DNA from: Pseudomonas sp. P818
GTDB lineage: Bacteria > Pseudomonadota > Gammaproteobacteria > Pseudomonadales > Pseudomonadaceae
Length of the DNA: 64,000 bases
Assembly: GCF_000418555.1 (NCBI RefSeq)
Contig: NZ_ATKM01000019.1
Location: 372,001-436,000, forward strand
Direction of reading: 5' to 3'
Shown here piece after piece: positions 29,774 to 41,467 of the stretch. The first letter of the stretch is position 1. Each line of letters begins with the position of its first letter. The notes below the pieces were generated by a model. That model did not search any database, was not told the origin of the DNA, and saw only the letters and a program-made list of their open reading frames with translations. Both the position numbers and the translations under genes were made by a program.

Positions 29774-29780
29774 AAAAGCA

Positions 29781-29805
29781 AAGGCCCGCCGATTTGGCGG
29801 GCCTT
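29781..29805. terminator. Bidirectional terminator between dld and clpB
   Basis: Arms AAGGCCCGCC and GGCGGGCCTT enclose a GATTT loop. The plus strand continues CTTTTTAC and the minus strand TGCTTTTG, so it serves both converging genes. Confidence 0.8.
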
Positions 29806-29824
29806 CTTTTTACATCGAGCACGA

Positions 29825-32389
<2,565 letters not shown>

Positions 32390-32460
32390 AAATGTCCTTC
32401 CTCCAGAATGGCGGGCCGGGACTACATCCCCGAATACTGATACCCGCCGAGATGAAGACT

Positions 32461-32488
32461 AGATAAGGACGATTACGCCGTATTCAAG
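32461..32488 (-). promoter_or_regulatory. Sigma-32-type heat-shock promoter for clpB
   Basis: On the minus strand CTTGAAT (32482-32488) precedes CCTTATCT (32461-32468) with a 13-base spacer. The match to CTTGAAA/CCCCATnT is less perfect than at grpE and dnaK, but the spacing is the same and clpB is a classical RpoH target. Confidence 0.7.
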
Positions 32489-32508
32489 AGACGACGACTT
32501 GACCCAGA

Positions 32509-33246
32509 TCAGCGCCAGGTCACCTGCTGCTCCAGCGGAAAGCGCAGACGCGGATTGTACACACCCTTCTCGCCCTGCCGCCCGACGGCCAGCAGCATGA
32601 TGGGGATGGCCTGGCGCGGAATGTCCATCACGCGGCGCAGGCGCACCTCATCGAAGCCTTCCATCGGACAGGTGGCATAGCCATGGCTCTGGAAGGCCAG
32701 CATCAGATTCTGCGCCGCCAGCGCAGTGGACTTCACCGCCCACAGGCGCATGTCGGCCTTGCTGTTGGGCTTGCGCATCAGCGGCTTGCGCAGCCCCACC
32801 AGGCGCACCAGCTGCCGCTTGAACAGGCCGAGCAAGCCCAGCGGCCCCTGGTTGTACTGGAACGGCGCGGTCTTGCTGTAGAAGCGGCGGATGCGCGCCG
32901 GCACTTCGGCTTCCGGCCACTGCTCGATGATGTTGCGACAGGCCTGGCGCCAGGTATCCGGCCGCGCCAGCACGGCGATGATCAAAGGCGCCCGCGCAGC
33001 GTTCTGGCTCATGCACACCGGGTGCAGCTGCGCCAACAGGGCCGGGTCGCGAATCACCTGAAAGCTCCATGGCTGCAGGTTGCAGGAGTTCGGCGCCAGC
33101 ACGGCCAGCTCCAGGCAGTCATGAATCACCGCGTCCGGCACCGGTTCGGGGGTGAAGCGGCGTACCGCACGGCGACTTTCGATCAGCGCGCGCAGTTCGG
33201 CCGGCGAAGCCATGGCGGGCGTTTGCTCGTTGGGAAAGCTGGTCAT
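32509..33246 (-). CDS. Nitroreductase family protein
   Basis: This is a predicted FMN- and NAD(P)H-dependent oxidoreductase of the nitroreductase fold; the substrate is unknown. The 245-residue product (from MTSFPNEQTPAMASPAELRALIESRRAVRRFTPEPVPDAVI) shows the SRRAVRRF phosphate-contacting arginines, APNSCNLQPWSFQVI (flavin-binding, about 55-69) and the late YATCPMEGFDEVRLRRVM. GAGGAG lies 7 bases before the ATG at 33246; the upstream open frame to 33375 lacks such a signal. It follows the peroxidase gene on the same strand. Confidence 0.88.
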   Translation of the reverse strand: MTSFPNEQTPAMASPAELRALIESRRAVRRFTPEPVPDAVIHDCLELAVLAPNSCNLQPWSFQVIRDPALLAQLHPVCMSQNAARAPLIIAVLARPDTWRQACRNIIEQWPEAEVPARIRRFYSKTAPFQYNQGPLGLLGLFKRQLVRLVGLRKPLMRKPNSKADMRLWAVKSTALAAQNLMLAFQSHGYATCPMEGFDEVRLRRVMDIPRQAIPIMLLAVGRQGEKGVYNPRLRFPLEQQVTWR

Positions 33247-33378
33247 GGGCGCACTCCTCGGCAGTCGCCCGATTAAGCAACCGGGCGACTTTGCGAACAA
33301 GAGGATGGGAGGAAATGGCCGTGGATTTGGCTGATCAGCCTCACCTGCGCCTCTGATCGAGGACGCAGGAGCCAAGAC

Positions 33379-33864
33379 CTAGAGGCCGAGCGCTTTTTCG
33401 ATGGCCTGGATCAGTGCTGGGTCATCAGGTGTGGTACGCGGCGAGAAACGCGCCAGCACGCGGCCGTCCTGACCGACCAGGAACTTCTCGAAGTTCCAGG
33501 TGATATCGCCGGGAAACTCCGCGCCCTCGCCCGCCAGCAGGCGATACAGCGGATGACGACCGGGGCCATTGACCTCCAGCTTGCTGCCCAGCGGGAAGGT
33601 CACCCCATAGTTGAGGCTGCAGAACGAACGGATCTCGTCCTCACTGCCCGGCTCCTGACCGGCAAACTGGTTGCAGGGCACGCCGAGTACGGTAAAGCCA
33701 TTGCCCTTGTACTGCTGATAGAGCTTTTCCAGCCCCGCGTACTGAGGCGTCAGGCCGCACTTGGAGGCGACGTTCACCACCAGCACCACCTGGCCCTTGT
33801 ATGGCGCCAGCGGCAGTTCCTGGCCATCCAGCGCGCGTAGATTGAGATCGTGAAAGGCACTCAT
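33379..33864 (-). CDS. Glutathione peroxidase family protein
   Basis: This is a thiol peroxidase that reduces hydrogen peroxide or lipid hydroperoxides. Bacterial cysteine-type members of the family often use thioredoxin despite the name. The 161-residue thioredoxin-fold protein has the peroxidatic cysteine in NVASKCGLTPQY (about residue 36), the glutamine in GVPCNQFAGQEPG (about 71) and the tryptophan/asparagine pair in ITWNFEKFLV. It is cysteine-type, not selenocysteine. The ATG at 33864 starts MSAFHDLNLRALDGQ. It is separated from slyD by a terminator. Confidence 0.94.
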   Translation of the reverse strand: MSAFHDLNLRALDGQELPLAPYKGQVVLVVNVASKCGLTPQYAGLEKLYQQYKGNGFTVLGVPCNQFAGQEPGSEDEIRSFCSLNYGVTFPLGSKLEVNGPGRHPLYRLLAGEGAEFPGDITWNFEKFLVGQDGRVLARFSPRTTPDDPALIQAIEKALGL

Positions 33865-33952
33865 GACGAACTTCCTCAGCGAATTCAGTGCAGCGGGCGC
33901 AAGGCCCGGTATCCTCGAGGCAGCTGCATTTGGGCAAGCCGCCATGCATGAA

Positions 33953-33974
33953 AAAGGCGCCCTAAGGCGCCTTT
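33953..33974 (-). terminator. Terminator after slyD
   Basis: AAAGGCGCC (33953-33961) and GGCGCCTTT (33966-33974) form a 9-bp stem with a 4-base loop. The minus strand ends in TTTTT, so it ends slyD transcripts coming from 34049. Confidence 0.8.
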
Positions 33975-34048
33975 ATCGCAAGCTTGAGCTTAGCAGCGGT
34001 TTAACCCGTGAGAACGACCGCAAGTCGCCTGACGGGCAACCCAGTCTA

Positions 34049-34534
34049 TTAGTGGTGGTGACCACCTTCACCATGGATATGACCGTGAGCCACTTCTTCT
34101 TCGCTGGCATCACGCACGTTCACCACCTTGACCTTGAAGTTCAGGCGCTGGCCGGCCAGTGGGTGGTTGCCGTCGACGGTCACGTCGTCGCCATCGATGT
34201 CACGGATGGTGACGATCTGCATGCTGCCGTCCGGACCGGAAGCATGGAACTGCATGCCGACTTCCAGGGTGTCGACACCTTCGAACATGGCGCGGCTCAG
34301 GGTGGCCACCAGCTCGGCGCTGTATTCGCCATAGGCGTCTTCCGGCTCGACGGAGACTTCGACTTCGTCACCGGCCTTCTTGCCGACCAGGGCCTTTTCC
34401 AGGCCGAGGATGATGTTGCCGGCACCATGCAGATAAACCAGCGGCGCGCCGCCAGCGGAGCTGTCGATCACCTCGCCGGCATCGTTGGTCAGGGTATAGT
34501 CGATGGAGACGGCCTTGTTGGCGGCAATCAGCAT
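34049..34534 (-). CDS. slyD: FKBP-type peptidyl-prolyl isomerase, SlyD-like
   Basis: This is a cytoplasmic proline isomerase and metallochaperone of the SlyD type. The 161 residues have an FKBP domain interrupted by an insert-in-flap chaperone domain (about 70-125), with VIDSSAGGAPLVYLHGAGNIILGLEKALVGKKAGDE and EDAYGEYSAELV as landmarks, and a short histidine-rich tail (HGHIHGEGGHHH) for nickel/zinc binding. The tail is much shorter than in E. coli SlyD. The ATG at 34534 is preceded by AAGG; 12 upstream in-frame codons are ignored. Confidence 0.95.
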   Translation of the reverse strand: MLIAANKAVSIDYTLTNDAGEVIDSSAGGAPLVYLHGAGNIILGLEKALVGKKAGDEVEVSVEPEDAYGEYSAELVATLSRAMFEGVDTLEVGMQFHASGPDGSMQIVTIRDIDGDDVTVDGNHPLAGQRLNFKVKVVNVRDASEEEVAHGHIHGEGGHHH

Positions 34535-34620
34535 GGGGAGACCTTTTGCGAAAGAGAAATGAACGGTCAAGTCTAACCAAGGCCGGCACGGAATGCGACC
34601 CGAGCCCGGACAAACGGGCT

Positions 34621-34830
34621 GTGCATATTGTTGATTTTCGTCAGGACGAATACGGCGACTGGGTGGCAGTCTTATCTTGTGGCCATACTCAGCATGTGCG
34701 CCACCGACCGCCCTGGCAGAATCGGCCCTGGGTACTCGATCCCCAGCAGCGCCGGGCCAGGCAGGGTCGCTTCTTCCCCTGTGGCTGGTGCGCCATGGAT
34801 CGGTCGCACGATGACTTCAAGGAAGCTTAA
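34621..34830 (+). CDS. DUF3565-type small protein with paired zinc-ligand motifs
   Basis: This is a 69-residue protein of unknown function matching the DUF3565 pattern: VDFRQDEYGDWVAVLSCGHTQHVRHRPPWQNRPWVLD and a late FFPCGWC. The SCGH and PCGWC pairs look like a zinc site. Start choice is poor: the frame is open from 34546 (an ATG inside the slyD promoter region), and I prefer GTG at 34621, which gives the family length but has no clear SD. Its stop TAA directly abuts the ackA ATG, so the two are translated together. Confidence 0.7.
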   Translation: MHIVDFRQDEYGDWVAVLSCGHTQHVRHRPPWQNRPWVLDPQQRRARQGRFFPCGWCAMDRSHDDFKEA

Positions 34831-36015
34831 ATGTCTGCACGCAACATTCTGGTGATCAACTGCGGCAGTTCGTCGATCAAGTTCGCCTTGGTCAACGAAG
34901 CGCAGGAAACCTTCATTCTCAGCGGCCTGGCCGAACGCCTGGGTAGTCCCGAGGCGGTGTTGCATTGGCAACTGGGCGAGCACAAGGATAGCCTGGTGCT
35001 GCCAGGCGCCGACCACCGTCTGGCCCTGTCTCACCTGCTGCCCATCGTGCAGCAAGCCGCCGCCGGCGCGCTGCACGGCATCGGCCATCGCGTGGTGCAT
35101 GGCGGCGAGCATTTCTCCGGCGCCACACGCCTGGATGCCGTCAGCCTGCAAGCGATCCGTCATATCGCGCCACTGGCACCCTTGCACAACCCAGCGAACC
35201 TGCAAGGCATCGAAGCGGCGATGAAGCTGTTTCCCGACCTGGTGCATGTAGCTGTGTTCGACACCGCCTTCCACCAGAGCCTGCCTGAGCACGCCTACCG
35301 CTATGCCGTGCCACAGGCGCTTTACGCCGAACACGGCGTGCGCCGCTACGGTTTCCACGGCACCAGCCATCGCTACGTCAGCCGCAAGGCCGCAGACATG
35401 AGCGGCCTGGCATTCGACGCCAGCAGCTGGCTGGTCGCACACCTGGGCAATGGCAGCTCCACCTGCGCCGTGGAAAATGGCCACAGCCGCGATACCAGCA
35501 TGGGGCTGACACCGCTGGAAGGTTTGGTGATGGGCACACGCAGCGGTGACGTCGACCCCAACCTGCACAGCCATCTGGCACGCACCCTGGGCTGGAGCCT
35601 GGAGCAGATCGACAGCATGCTCAACAAGGACAGCGGCCTGCTCGGGCTGTCCGGCCTGTCCAACGACATGCGCACCCTGGAGCAGGCGCGTGAACAGGGC
35701 CACGCCGGCGCCAGCCTGGCCATCGAGGTGTTCTGCTACCGTCTGGCCAAGTCGCTGGCGGCGATGAGCTGCGCGCTGCGCCGGCTCGACGGGCTGATCT
35801 TCACCGGCGGTATCGGCGAGAACTCGGCGCTGATCCGCAGCAGGACGCTCGACCACCTGAGCCTGCTCGGGCTCAAGCTCGATGCCCAGGCCAACGCCCG
35901 CTGCGTGCGCGGCGTCGCAGGCGCCATCCAAGCTGAGGGGCATACCCGCGTGCTGGTGGTACCGACCAACGAAGAGCGGCAGATCGCTCTCGACACTCTT
36001 GCCCTGCTCGACTGA
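34831..36015 (+). CDS. ackA: Acetate kinase
   Basis: AckA interconverts acetyl phosphate plus ADP with acetate plus ATP. In Pseudomonas it serves anaerobic pyruvate fermentation and acetate activation. The 394-residue ASKHA-fold enzyme shows NILVINCGSSSIKFALV (about 4-20), FDTAFHQSLP, YGFHGTSHRYVS (about 173-184), AHLGNGSSTCAVENG, MGLTPLEGLVMGTRSGDVDP and FTGGIGENSALIR (about 324). GGAAG lies 7 bases ahead of the ATG, and the preceding gene ends at this ATG. pta starts 9 bases after its stop. Confidence 0.98.
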   Translation: MSARNILVINCGSSSIKFALVNEAQETFILSGLAERLGSPEAVLHWQLGEHKDSLVLPGADHRLALSHLLPIVQQAAAGALHGIGHRVVHGGEHFSGATRLDAVSLQAIRHIAPLAPLHNPANLQGIEAAMKLFPDLVHVAVFDTAFHQSLPEHAYRYAVPQALYAEHGVRRYGFHGTSHRYVSRKAADMSGLAFDASSWLVAHLGNGSSTCAVENGHSRDTSMGLTPLEGLVMGTRSGDVDPNLHSHLARTLGWSLEQIDSMLNKDSGLLGLSGLSNDMRTLEQAREQGHAGASLAIEVFCYRLAKSLAAMSCALRRLDGLIFTGGIGENSALIRSRTLDHLSLLGLKLDAQANARCVRGVAGAIQAEGHTRVLVVPTNEERQIALDTLALLD

Positions 36016-36024
36016 GGCTTTTTC

Positions 36025-38118
36025 ATGCATACCTTCTTCATCGCCCCCACCGGTTTCGGTGTCGGTCTTACCTCCATCAGCCTCGGCCTGGTCGGCGCGC
36101 TGGAGCGCAGCGGCCTCAAGGTCGGTTTCTTCAAGCCCATCGCCCAGCCGCATGCCGGCGACCTCGGCCCCGAACGCTCCAGTGAGCTGGTCGCGCGTAC
36201 CCATGGCCTGCACTCTCCCAAGCCGCTACCGCTCAGCCATGTCGAGCGCATGCTCGGCGATGGCCAGCTGGACGAGCTGCTGGAGGAGATCATCAGCCTT
36301 TATCAGCAGGCCGCCGCCGGCAAGGACGTGGTCATAGTCGAAGGCATGGTGCCGACGCGCCACGCCAGCTACGCCGCACGGGTCAACTTCCATCTGGCCA
36401 AGAGCCTGGATGCCGACGTGATCCTGGTCAGCGCCCCGGAAGACGAAAGCCTCACCGAGCTGTCCGACCGCATCGAAATTCAGGCGCAGCTGTTTGGCGG
36501 CCCGAAGGACCCGAAAGTGCTCGGCGTGATCCTCAACAAGGTGCGCAGCGAGGATGGCATCGAAGCCTTCGCCGAACGCCTGGAAGAGTTCTCGCCGCTG
36601 CTCAAGACCGAAAATTTCCGTCTGCTGGGCTGCATTCCTTGGCAGGAGGAGCTGAACGCGCCACGCACCAAGGACATCGCCGAGCTGCTCGGCGCACGCA
36701 TCCTCAACGCCGGCGACTACGAGCAACGGCGCATGATGAAGATCGTGCTGTGCGCCCGCGCCGTGGCCAACAGCGTGCAGTTGCTCAAGCCGGGCACCCT
36801 GGTGGTAACGCCGGGCGATCGTGACGACATCATTCTCTCTGCCAGCCTCGCCGCGATGAATGGCGTGCCCCTGGCCGGCCTGCTGCTGTGCAGCGATTTC
36901 GCCCCCGATCCACGCATCATGGAATTGTGCCAGGGCGCCCTGGCCAGCGGCCTGCCGGTGATGACGGTGAGCACCGGCTCCTACGACACGGCCACCAACC
37001 TCAACCGCCTGAACAAGGAAATTCCCCTGGATGACCGCGAGCGCGCGGGCAAGGTCTCAGACTTCGTCGCCGGGCATATCGACCACGACTGGCTGGCCAA
37101 CCGCTGCGGCACACCGCGTGAGCTGCGCCTGTCGCCACCGGCCTTCCGTTATCAACTGGTGCAACGGGCCAAGGCCGCAGCCAAGCGTATCGTTCTTCCC
37201 GAGGGCAGCGAACCGCGTACCGTGCAGGCAGCCGCCATCTGCCAGGCACGCGGCATCGCCCGCTGCGTGCTGCTGGCCAAGCCGGAAGAGGTTCATGCGG
37301 TGGCCCGGGCACAAGGCATCGAGTTGCCGGAGGGTCTGGAAATCCTCGACCCGGATCTGATTCGCGGCCGCTACGTCGAGCCGATGGTCGAACTGCGCAA
37401 GGGCAAGGGTCTCAATGCACCGATGGCCGAGGCGCAACTGGAGGACACCGTGGTGCTCGGCACCATGATGCTCGCCCTGGATGAAGTGGACGGCCTGGTT
37501 TCCGGCGCCATCCACACCACCGCCAACACCATTCGCCCGGCGCTGCAGCTGATCAAGACCGCCCCCGGCTACAACCTGGTGTCCTCGGTGTTCTTCATGC
37601 TGCTGCCGGATCAGGTGCTGGTCTATGGCGACTGCGCAGTGAACCCGGACCCGAACGCCGAGCAACTGGCCGAGATCGCCCTGCAGAGCGCCAACTCGGC
37701 ACTGGCTTTCGGCATCCCGCCGCGCGTGGCCATGCTCAGCTATTCCACCGGTGACTCCGGCAGCGGCGAGGAAGTGGAAAAGGTACGCGCCGCCACCCGC
37801 CTGGCGCGAGAAAAGCGCCCGGACCTGCTGCTCGACGGCCCGCTGCAGTACGACGCTGCGGCCATCGAGAGCGTCGGCCGGCAGAAAGCACCGAACAGCC
37901 CGGTAGCCGGCCGCGCCACGGTGTTCGTGTTCCCCGACCTGAACACCGGCAACACCACCTACAAGGCGGTACAGCGCAGCGCCGAGTGCATCAGCGTGGG
38001 TCCGATGCTGCAGGGCCTGCGCAAGCCGGTGAACGATCTGTCGCGCGGCGCTCTGGTCGACGATATCGTCTATACCATCGCACTGACGGCCATTCAGGCG
38101 GCCGATCTGCCGAGCTAG
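36025..38118 (+). CDS. pta: Phosphate acetyltransferase
   Basis: Pta makes acetyl phosphate from acetyl-CoA and phosphate, working with AckA. At 697 residues it is the long form: an N-terminal BioD/DRTGG-type regulatory part (about 1-370; MHTFFIAPTGFGVGLTSISLGLVGALERSGLKVGFFKPI is a degenerate P-loop start) and the C-terminal catalytic phosphotransacetylase domain (about 378-695) with LPEGSEPRTVQAAAIC, DGLVSGAIHTTANTIRPALQ, MLSYSTGDSGSGEEVEKV and FPDLNTGNTTYKAVQR. It forms an operon with ackA, as in P. aeruginosa. Confidence 0.98.
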   Translation: MHTFFIAPTGFGVGLTSISLGLVGALERSGLKVGFFKPIAQPHAGDLGPERSSELVARTHGLHSPKPLPLSHVERMLGDGQLDELLEEIISLYQQAAAGKDVVIVEGMVPTRHASYAARVNFHLAKSLDADVILVSAPEDESLTELSDRIEIQAQLFGGPKDPKVLGVILNKVRSEDGIEAFAERLEEFSPLLKTENFRLLGCIPWQEELNAPRTKDIAELLGARILNAGDYEQRRMMKIVLCARAVANSVQLLKPGTLVVTPGDRDDIILSASLAAMNGVPLAGLLLCSDFAPDPRIMELCQGALASGLPVMTVSTGSYDTATNLNRLNKEIPLDDRERAGKVSDFVAGHIDHDWLANRCGTPRELRLSPPAFRYQLVQRAKAAAKRIVLPEGSEPRTVQAAAICQARGIARCVLLAKPEEVHAVARAQGIELPEGLEILDPDLIRGRYVEPMVELRKGKGLNAPMAEAQLEDTVVLGTMMLALDEVDGLVSGAIHTTANTIRPALQLIKTAPGYNLVSSVFFMLLPDQVLVYGDCAVNPDPNAEQLAEIALQSANSALAFGIPPRVAMLSYSTGDSGSGEEVEKVRAATRLAREKRPDLLLDGPLQYDAAAIESVGRQKAPNSPVAGRATVFVFPDLNTGNTTYKAVQRSAECISVGPMLQGLRKPVNDLSRGALVDDIVYTIALTAIQAADLPS

Positions 38119-38362
38119 AGAGGCCGTAGGTGCAGCGTGCGCGCCATGGAAAGCTGGGCGCGCGCGGGCCGCAACAGCGAGCAGACAAAACCCGATGGTC
38201 AACACTGGCACTTGCAGGTCAGTGCACAACCGTTACCCTTGGCGCCGAACCAGCTCGCTGCACGGAACGCCGCAGCTCTTTCGACCGATACGGGGCGCAG
38301 AGAAAGCCCCATTCTCAGGCCGCCCGCCGGGCGTGTGGCCTGCTTACGGAGGCGTTCGCCCG
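38119..38362. other. Spacer between pta and the acyltransferase
   Basis: These 244 bases hold one GC-rich hairpin candidate (CGCGCC/GGCGCG around 38139-38165) but no clear terminator with a T-run and no gene. The acyltransferase frame is open through half of it without a usable start signal. Confidence 0.4.
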
Positions 38363-39259
38363 ATGCTGCACTTTCTTCCCGCGCCGCTGCGCGGCCTGAT
38401 CGCGAGCCTGCTGCTGGCTCTGAACACCCTGTTCTGGTGCTGGCCGCTATTTTTCGTCGCCCTGCTCAAGTTGCTGCTGCCCTTCGCGCCGATCCAGCGC
38501 GCGCTGCGCTTCGTCATGCATGGCATCGCGGAAAGCTGGATCGGCGTGAACAAGTTCTGGATGCGCCTGGTCGGCCATATTGATTGGAAGGTCCAGGGCC
38601 TGGAGCGCTTCGATACCCGCCATTCCTACCTGGTCACCAGCAACCATCAGAGCTGGGTCGACATCCTGGTGCTGCAGTACCTGCTCAACCGACGCATGCC
38701 GCTGCTGAAGTTCTTCCTCAAGCAGGAACTGATCTGGGTGCCGGTGATAGGCCTGTGCTGGTGGGCACTGGAATTTCCCTTCATGAAGCGCTTCAGCAAG
38801 GAATACCTGGCCAAGTACCCGGAAAAGCGCGGCCAGGACCTGGCCACCACCCGCCGTGCCTGTGCACGCTACAAGAGCAACCCGGTGGCGGTGTTCAACT
38901 TTCTCGAAGGCACCCGCCTGACCCCGGCCAAGCATGCGCAGCAGCAATCACCATTCAAGTACCTGCTGAAACCCAAGGCTGGCGGCATCGCCTTCGTGCT
39001 CGACGCCATGGGCGAACAGCTGCATGCCATCGTCAACGTCACCATCCACTATCCGCACGGCGTACCCGGTTTCTGGGACCTGCTCTGCGGTCGTCTGGAT
39101 GCCGTGCAGGTGAACTTCAAGCAGGTCGACATTCCCCGCGAGTTCATCGGCCACAATTACGATCAGGACGCCGACTATCGCCTGGCCTTCCAGCAGTGGG
39201 TCAACCGTCTGTGGGAAGAGAAGGACGCCGAGCTCGCCAGCCTGCATCGGCAAGCCTGA
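38363..39259 (+). CDS. PlsC-type acyltransferase (YihG-like)
   Basis: This is a membrane-bound lysophospholipid acyltransferase-like protein. The 298-residue product starts MLHFLPAPLRGLIASLLLALNTLFWCWPLFFVALLKLLLPF (one or two membrane helices) and has the acyltransferase block I NHQSWVD (HX4D, about 92-98), block III FLEGTR (about 180) and the KPKAGGIAFVLDAMG region. The pattern is closer to the YihG family than to PlsC itself, so acyl acceptor and substrate are open. GGAGG sits 10 bases ahead of the ATG at 38363. It is followed by a convergent c-di-GMP gene. Confidence 0.9.
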   Translation: MLHFLPAPLRGLIASLLLALNTLFWCWPLFFVALLKLLLPFAPIQRALRFVMHGIAESWIGVNKFWMRLVGHIDWKVQGLERFDTRHSYLVTSNHQSWVDILVLQYLLNRRMPLLKFFLKQELIWVPVIGLCWWALEFPFMKRFSKEYLAKYPEKRGQDLATTRRACARYKSNPVAVFNFLEGTRLTPAKHAQQQSPFKYLLKPKAGGIAFVLDAMGEQLHAIVNVTIHYPHGVPGFWDLLCGRLDAVQVNFKQVDIPREFIGHNYDQDADYRLAFQQWVNRLWEEKDAELASLHRQA

Positions 39260-39274
39260 AGCGTGCCCCGCGCG

Positions 39275-41422
39275 TCATTCGCCACGCGGCAGGGGCAGCC
39301 TGCTCCAATCCAGCAGCGCCGGCACCTGCATTGCGGTGCCGGCCGGCACACCCGGCGACACCAGAAAACCCTGCATGATGGTGCAACGGTGCTGCGTAAG
39401 CCACTCACGCTGCGCCTGGGTTTCGACCCCCTCGGCGATGACCTCCAGACCCAGATGGCGACCAAGATCGATGATGGTGCTGACCACTGCGGCATCTCTT
39501 TGTGAGTCGAGCATGTTGGAAATGAACAGACGGTCGATCTTCAGTGTGTCCAGTTCGAAGTGGCGCAGGTACGCCAGGGACGAATATCCGGTACCGAAAT
39601 CATCGATGGCGATCTTGACGCCCAGCTCACGCAGGTGACGCAATTGCGCCTGGGTCAGCTCCAGGTCCTGCATTAACGCGCTCTCGGTGACTTCCACCTC
39701 CAGCTGGCAGGGTTTCAGGCCGTGGGCATCGAGCACCCGTTTCAGGTCCGTGACCAGCTGCGGCATACCGAACTGCACCGGGCTGACGTTGAGGCTGAGA
39801 ACCATATCCTCGCCGAACTGCTGCTTGAACTCTGCCAGCTGCCTGGCGCCCTCACGGAAGATCCAGTCGCCGAGGCGGTTGATCAGGCGGGTTTCCTCGA
39901 GCAGCGGAATGAACACATTCGGCGCAACGGTTCCGGCGACGCGATGCTGCCAACGCAGCAAGGCCTCGAATCCGCGTAGGCGGCCGGTCTCCAGCTGGAA
40001 TTGCGGCTGGTAGACCAGTATGAAGTCGTCGTTCTCGATGGCGTGGCGCAGGCTCTCCTCGAGCATCAGCCGCGAGCGCGCCCGGCCGTTCATTTCCTGG
40101 GAGAAGAAGCGGTACTGCTGGCGCCCGGCACGCTTGGCCTCGTACATCGCCATGTCGGCCGAACGCAGCAGTCCCTGGACACTCTGCCCGCATTCGGGGA
40201 AGCAGGCGATACCGACGCTGGCACCAAGGGTAAAGTCCACGCCATCGAGCGTATGGCGTACCGAGACCAGTTCGATCAGCTTTTCCGCGACCTTGGCGGC
40301 ATCCTCGGGGTGAGCGAGGTTGTCCAGCAGCGCGGTGAACTCATCCCCCCCGATACGGGCCAGGCTGTCATAGGGTCGCAAGCAGGCCTTGAGCTGCTCA
40401 CCGACGCGGCGCAGCAACAGGTCGCCGACATCGTGCCCCAGCGAGTCGTTGATGCGTTTGAACCCATCCAGATCGAGATACAGAACCGCGACACGCTGGC
40501 CACTGCGCTCGATACGCGCCAGCGCCGACTCCAGTGCCTGATGAAAACCACGGCGGTTGAGCAGACCGGTCAGCGAATCGGTCACTGCCTGCGACTCCAG
40601 CTGCGCGTGCAGATTACGCACCACCGACATGTCCAGCGCGATCACCACCATGGCACGTTGCGCTTGCGGCAGCGGTGAACAGGACAGCGCCACCGGTACG
40701 CAGCCGCCCTTGAAGGTGCGCATCATCGCCTCGTGCACCCGATAGGTCGTGTCGCGCTTGAAGTGCCGGTAGAACTCGGACTCCAGCCAGCCGCCTTCGC
40801 TGGCGGGGTTCTTGAGAAACGACAGCAGGTCGGCGCCTTCCAGATCGCCCACCTCACCTTCGAGCATCTGCGCCATGGCCGGGTTGGCGAACTGGATGCG
40901 ACCATCCTCGCCGACCACCAGAATGCCCTCGGCGGCATTGTCCAACACCGAGGCGTTGAAAGCCCGTGCGCTTTCCAGCTGCTTGGACAGCGCCTGCAAT
41001 TCGCAGCGATTGTGCTCGTGCTCCAGCAGGCTCTGGATCTTGTGCCGCAGCACGCTGGGATCGAAGGGTTTGAGCACGAAGTCCACGGCACCGGTGCTGT
41101 AACCACGCAGCACTGCTTCATGCGTCTGGGCGATGGCGGACACGAAGATGATCGGTGTCAGCCGCGTACGCGGATTGCCGCGCATCAGCCGAGCGACCTC
41201 GAATCCGTCCATGCCCGGCATCTGCACGTCCAGCAGTACCAGCCCGACATCCTCTTCGAGCAGACAGCGCAACGCCTCCTCGCCGGAACTGGCGCAGCGT
41301 AGCTGCCACTCTCCATCCTCGAGCAACGCCTGCATGGCCTCGAGGTTTTCCATACGGTCATCGACCACCAGCAGAACCTGCTTGGCGGGTACGGCGGCGT
41401 TGTTGGTCTGCGCCTGGGCCAT
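39275..41422 (-). CDS. Response regulator with PAS, GGDEF and EAL domains
   Basis: This is a predicted two-component output protein controlling cyclic di-GMP. The 715 residues contain a receiver domain (about 14-130; phospho-aspartate 65 in LVLLDVQMPGMDG, lysine in LKPFDP), a PAS domain (about 155-260), a GGDEF domain with intact RIGGDEFTALLD (about 365), and an EAL domain with FEALLRW, NVSPVQF, EVTESALM, DDFGTGYSSLAYL, KIDRLFI and EGVET. Both synthesis and degradation motifs look complete, so the net activity cannot be predicted. The ATG at 41422 has GAGGAG 5 bases upstream. It follows a hybrid kinase gene by 45 bases. Confidence 0.95.
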   Translation of the reverse strand: MAQAQTNNAAVPAKQVLLVVDDRMENLEAMQALLEDGEWQLRCASSGEEALRCLLEEDVGLVLLDVQMPGMDGFEVARLMRGNPRTRLTPIIFVSAIAQTHEAVLRGYSTGAVDFVLKPFDPSVLRHKIQSLLEHEHNRCELQALSKQLESARAFNASVLDNAAEGILVVGEDGRIQFANPAMAQMLEGEVGDLEGADLLSFLKNPASEGGWLESEFYRHFKRDTTYRVHEAMMRTFKGGCVPVALSCSPLPQAQRAMVVIALDMSVVRNLHAQLESQAVTDSLTGLLNRRGFHQALESALARIERSGQRVAVLYLDLDGFKRINDSLGHDVGDLLLRRVGEQLKACLRPYDSLARIGGDEFTALLDNLAHPEDAAKVAEKLIELVSVRHTLDGVDFTLGASVGIACFPECGQSVQGLLRSADMAMYEAKRAGRQQYRFFSQEMNGRARSRLMLEESLRHAIENDDFILVYQPQFQLETGRLRGFEALLRWQHRVAGTVAPNVFIPLLEETRLINRLGDWIFREGARQLAEFKQQFGEDMVLSLNVSPVQFGMPQLVTDLKRVLDAHGLKPCQLEVEVTESALMQDLELTQAQLRHLRELGVKIAIDDFGTGYSSLAYLRHFELDTLKIDRLFISNMLDSQRDAAVVSTIIDLGRHLGLEVIAEGVETQAQREWLTQHRCTIMQGFLVSPGVPAGTAMQVPALLDWSRLPLPRGE

Positions 41423-41467
41423 CGTCACTCCTCTATCCATCTGCCCTTGCACCACTTGCTCCTGCCA

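Noticed and set aside
34625..34640. TTGATTTTCGTCAG, resembling an Anr/FNR box upstream of ackA
   Set aside because: Only the left half-site TTGAT matches; the right half GTCAG departs from ATCAA, and it lies inside the DUF3565 coding region.
34672..36213. 513-codon minus-strand frame opposite ackA
   Set aside because: Antisense to ackA and the start of pta, without recognisable domains.
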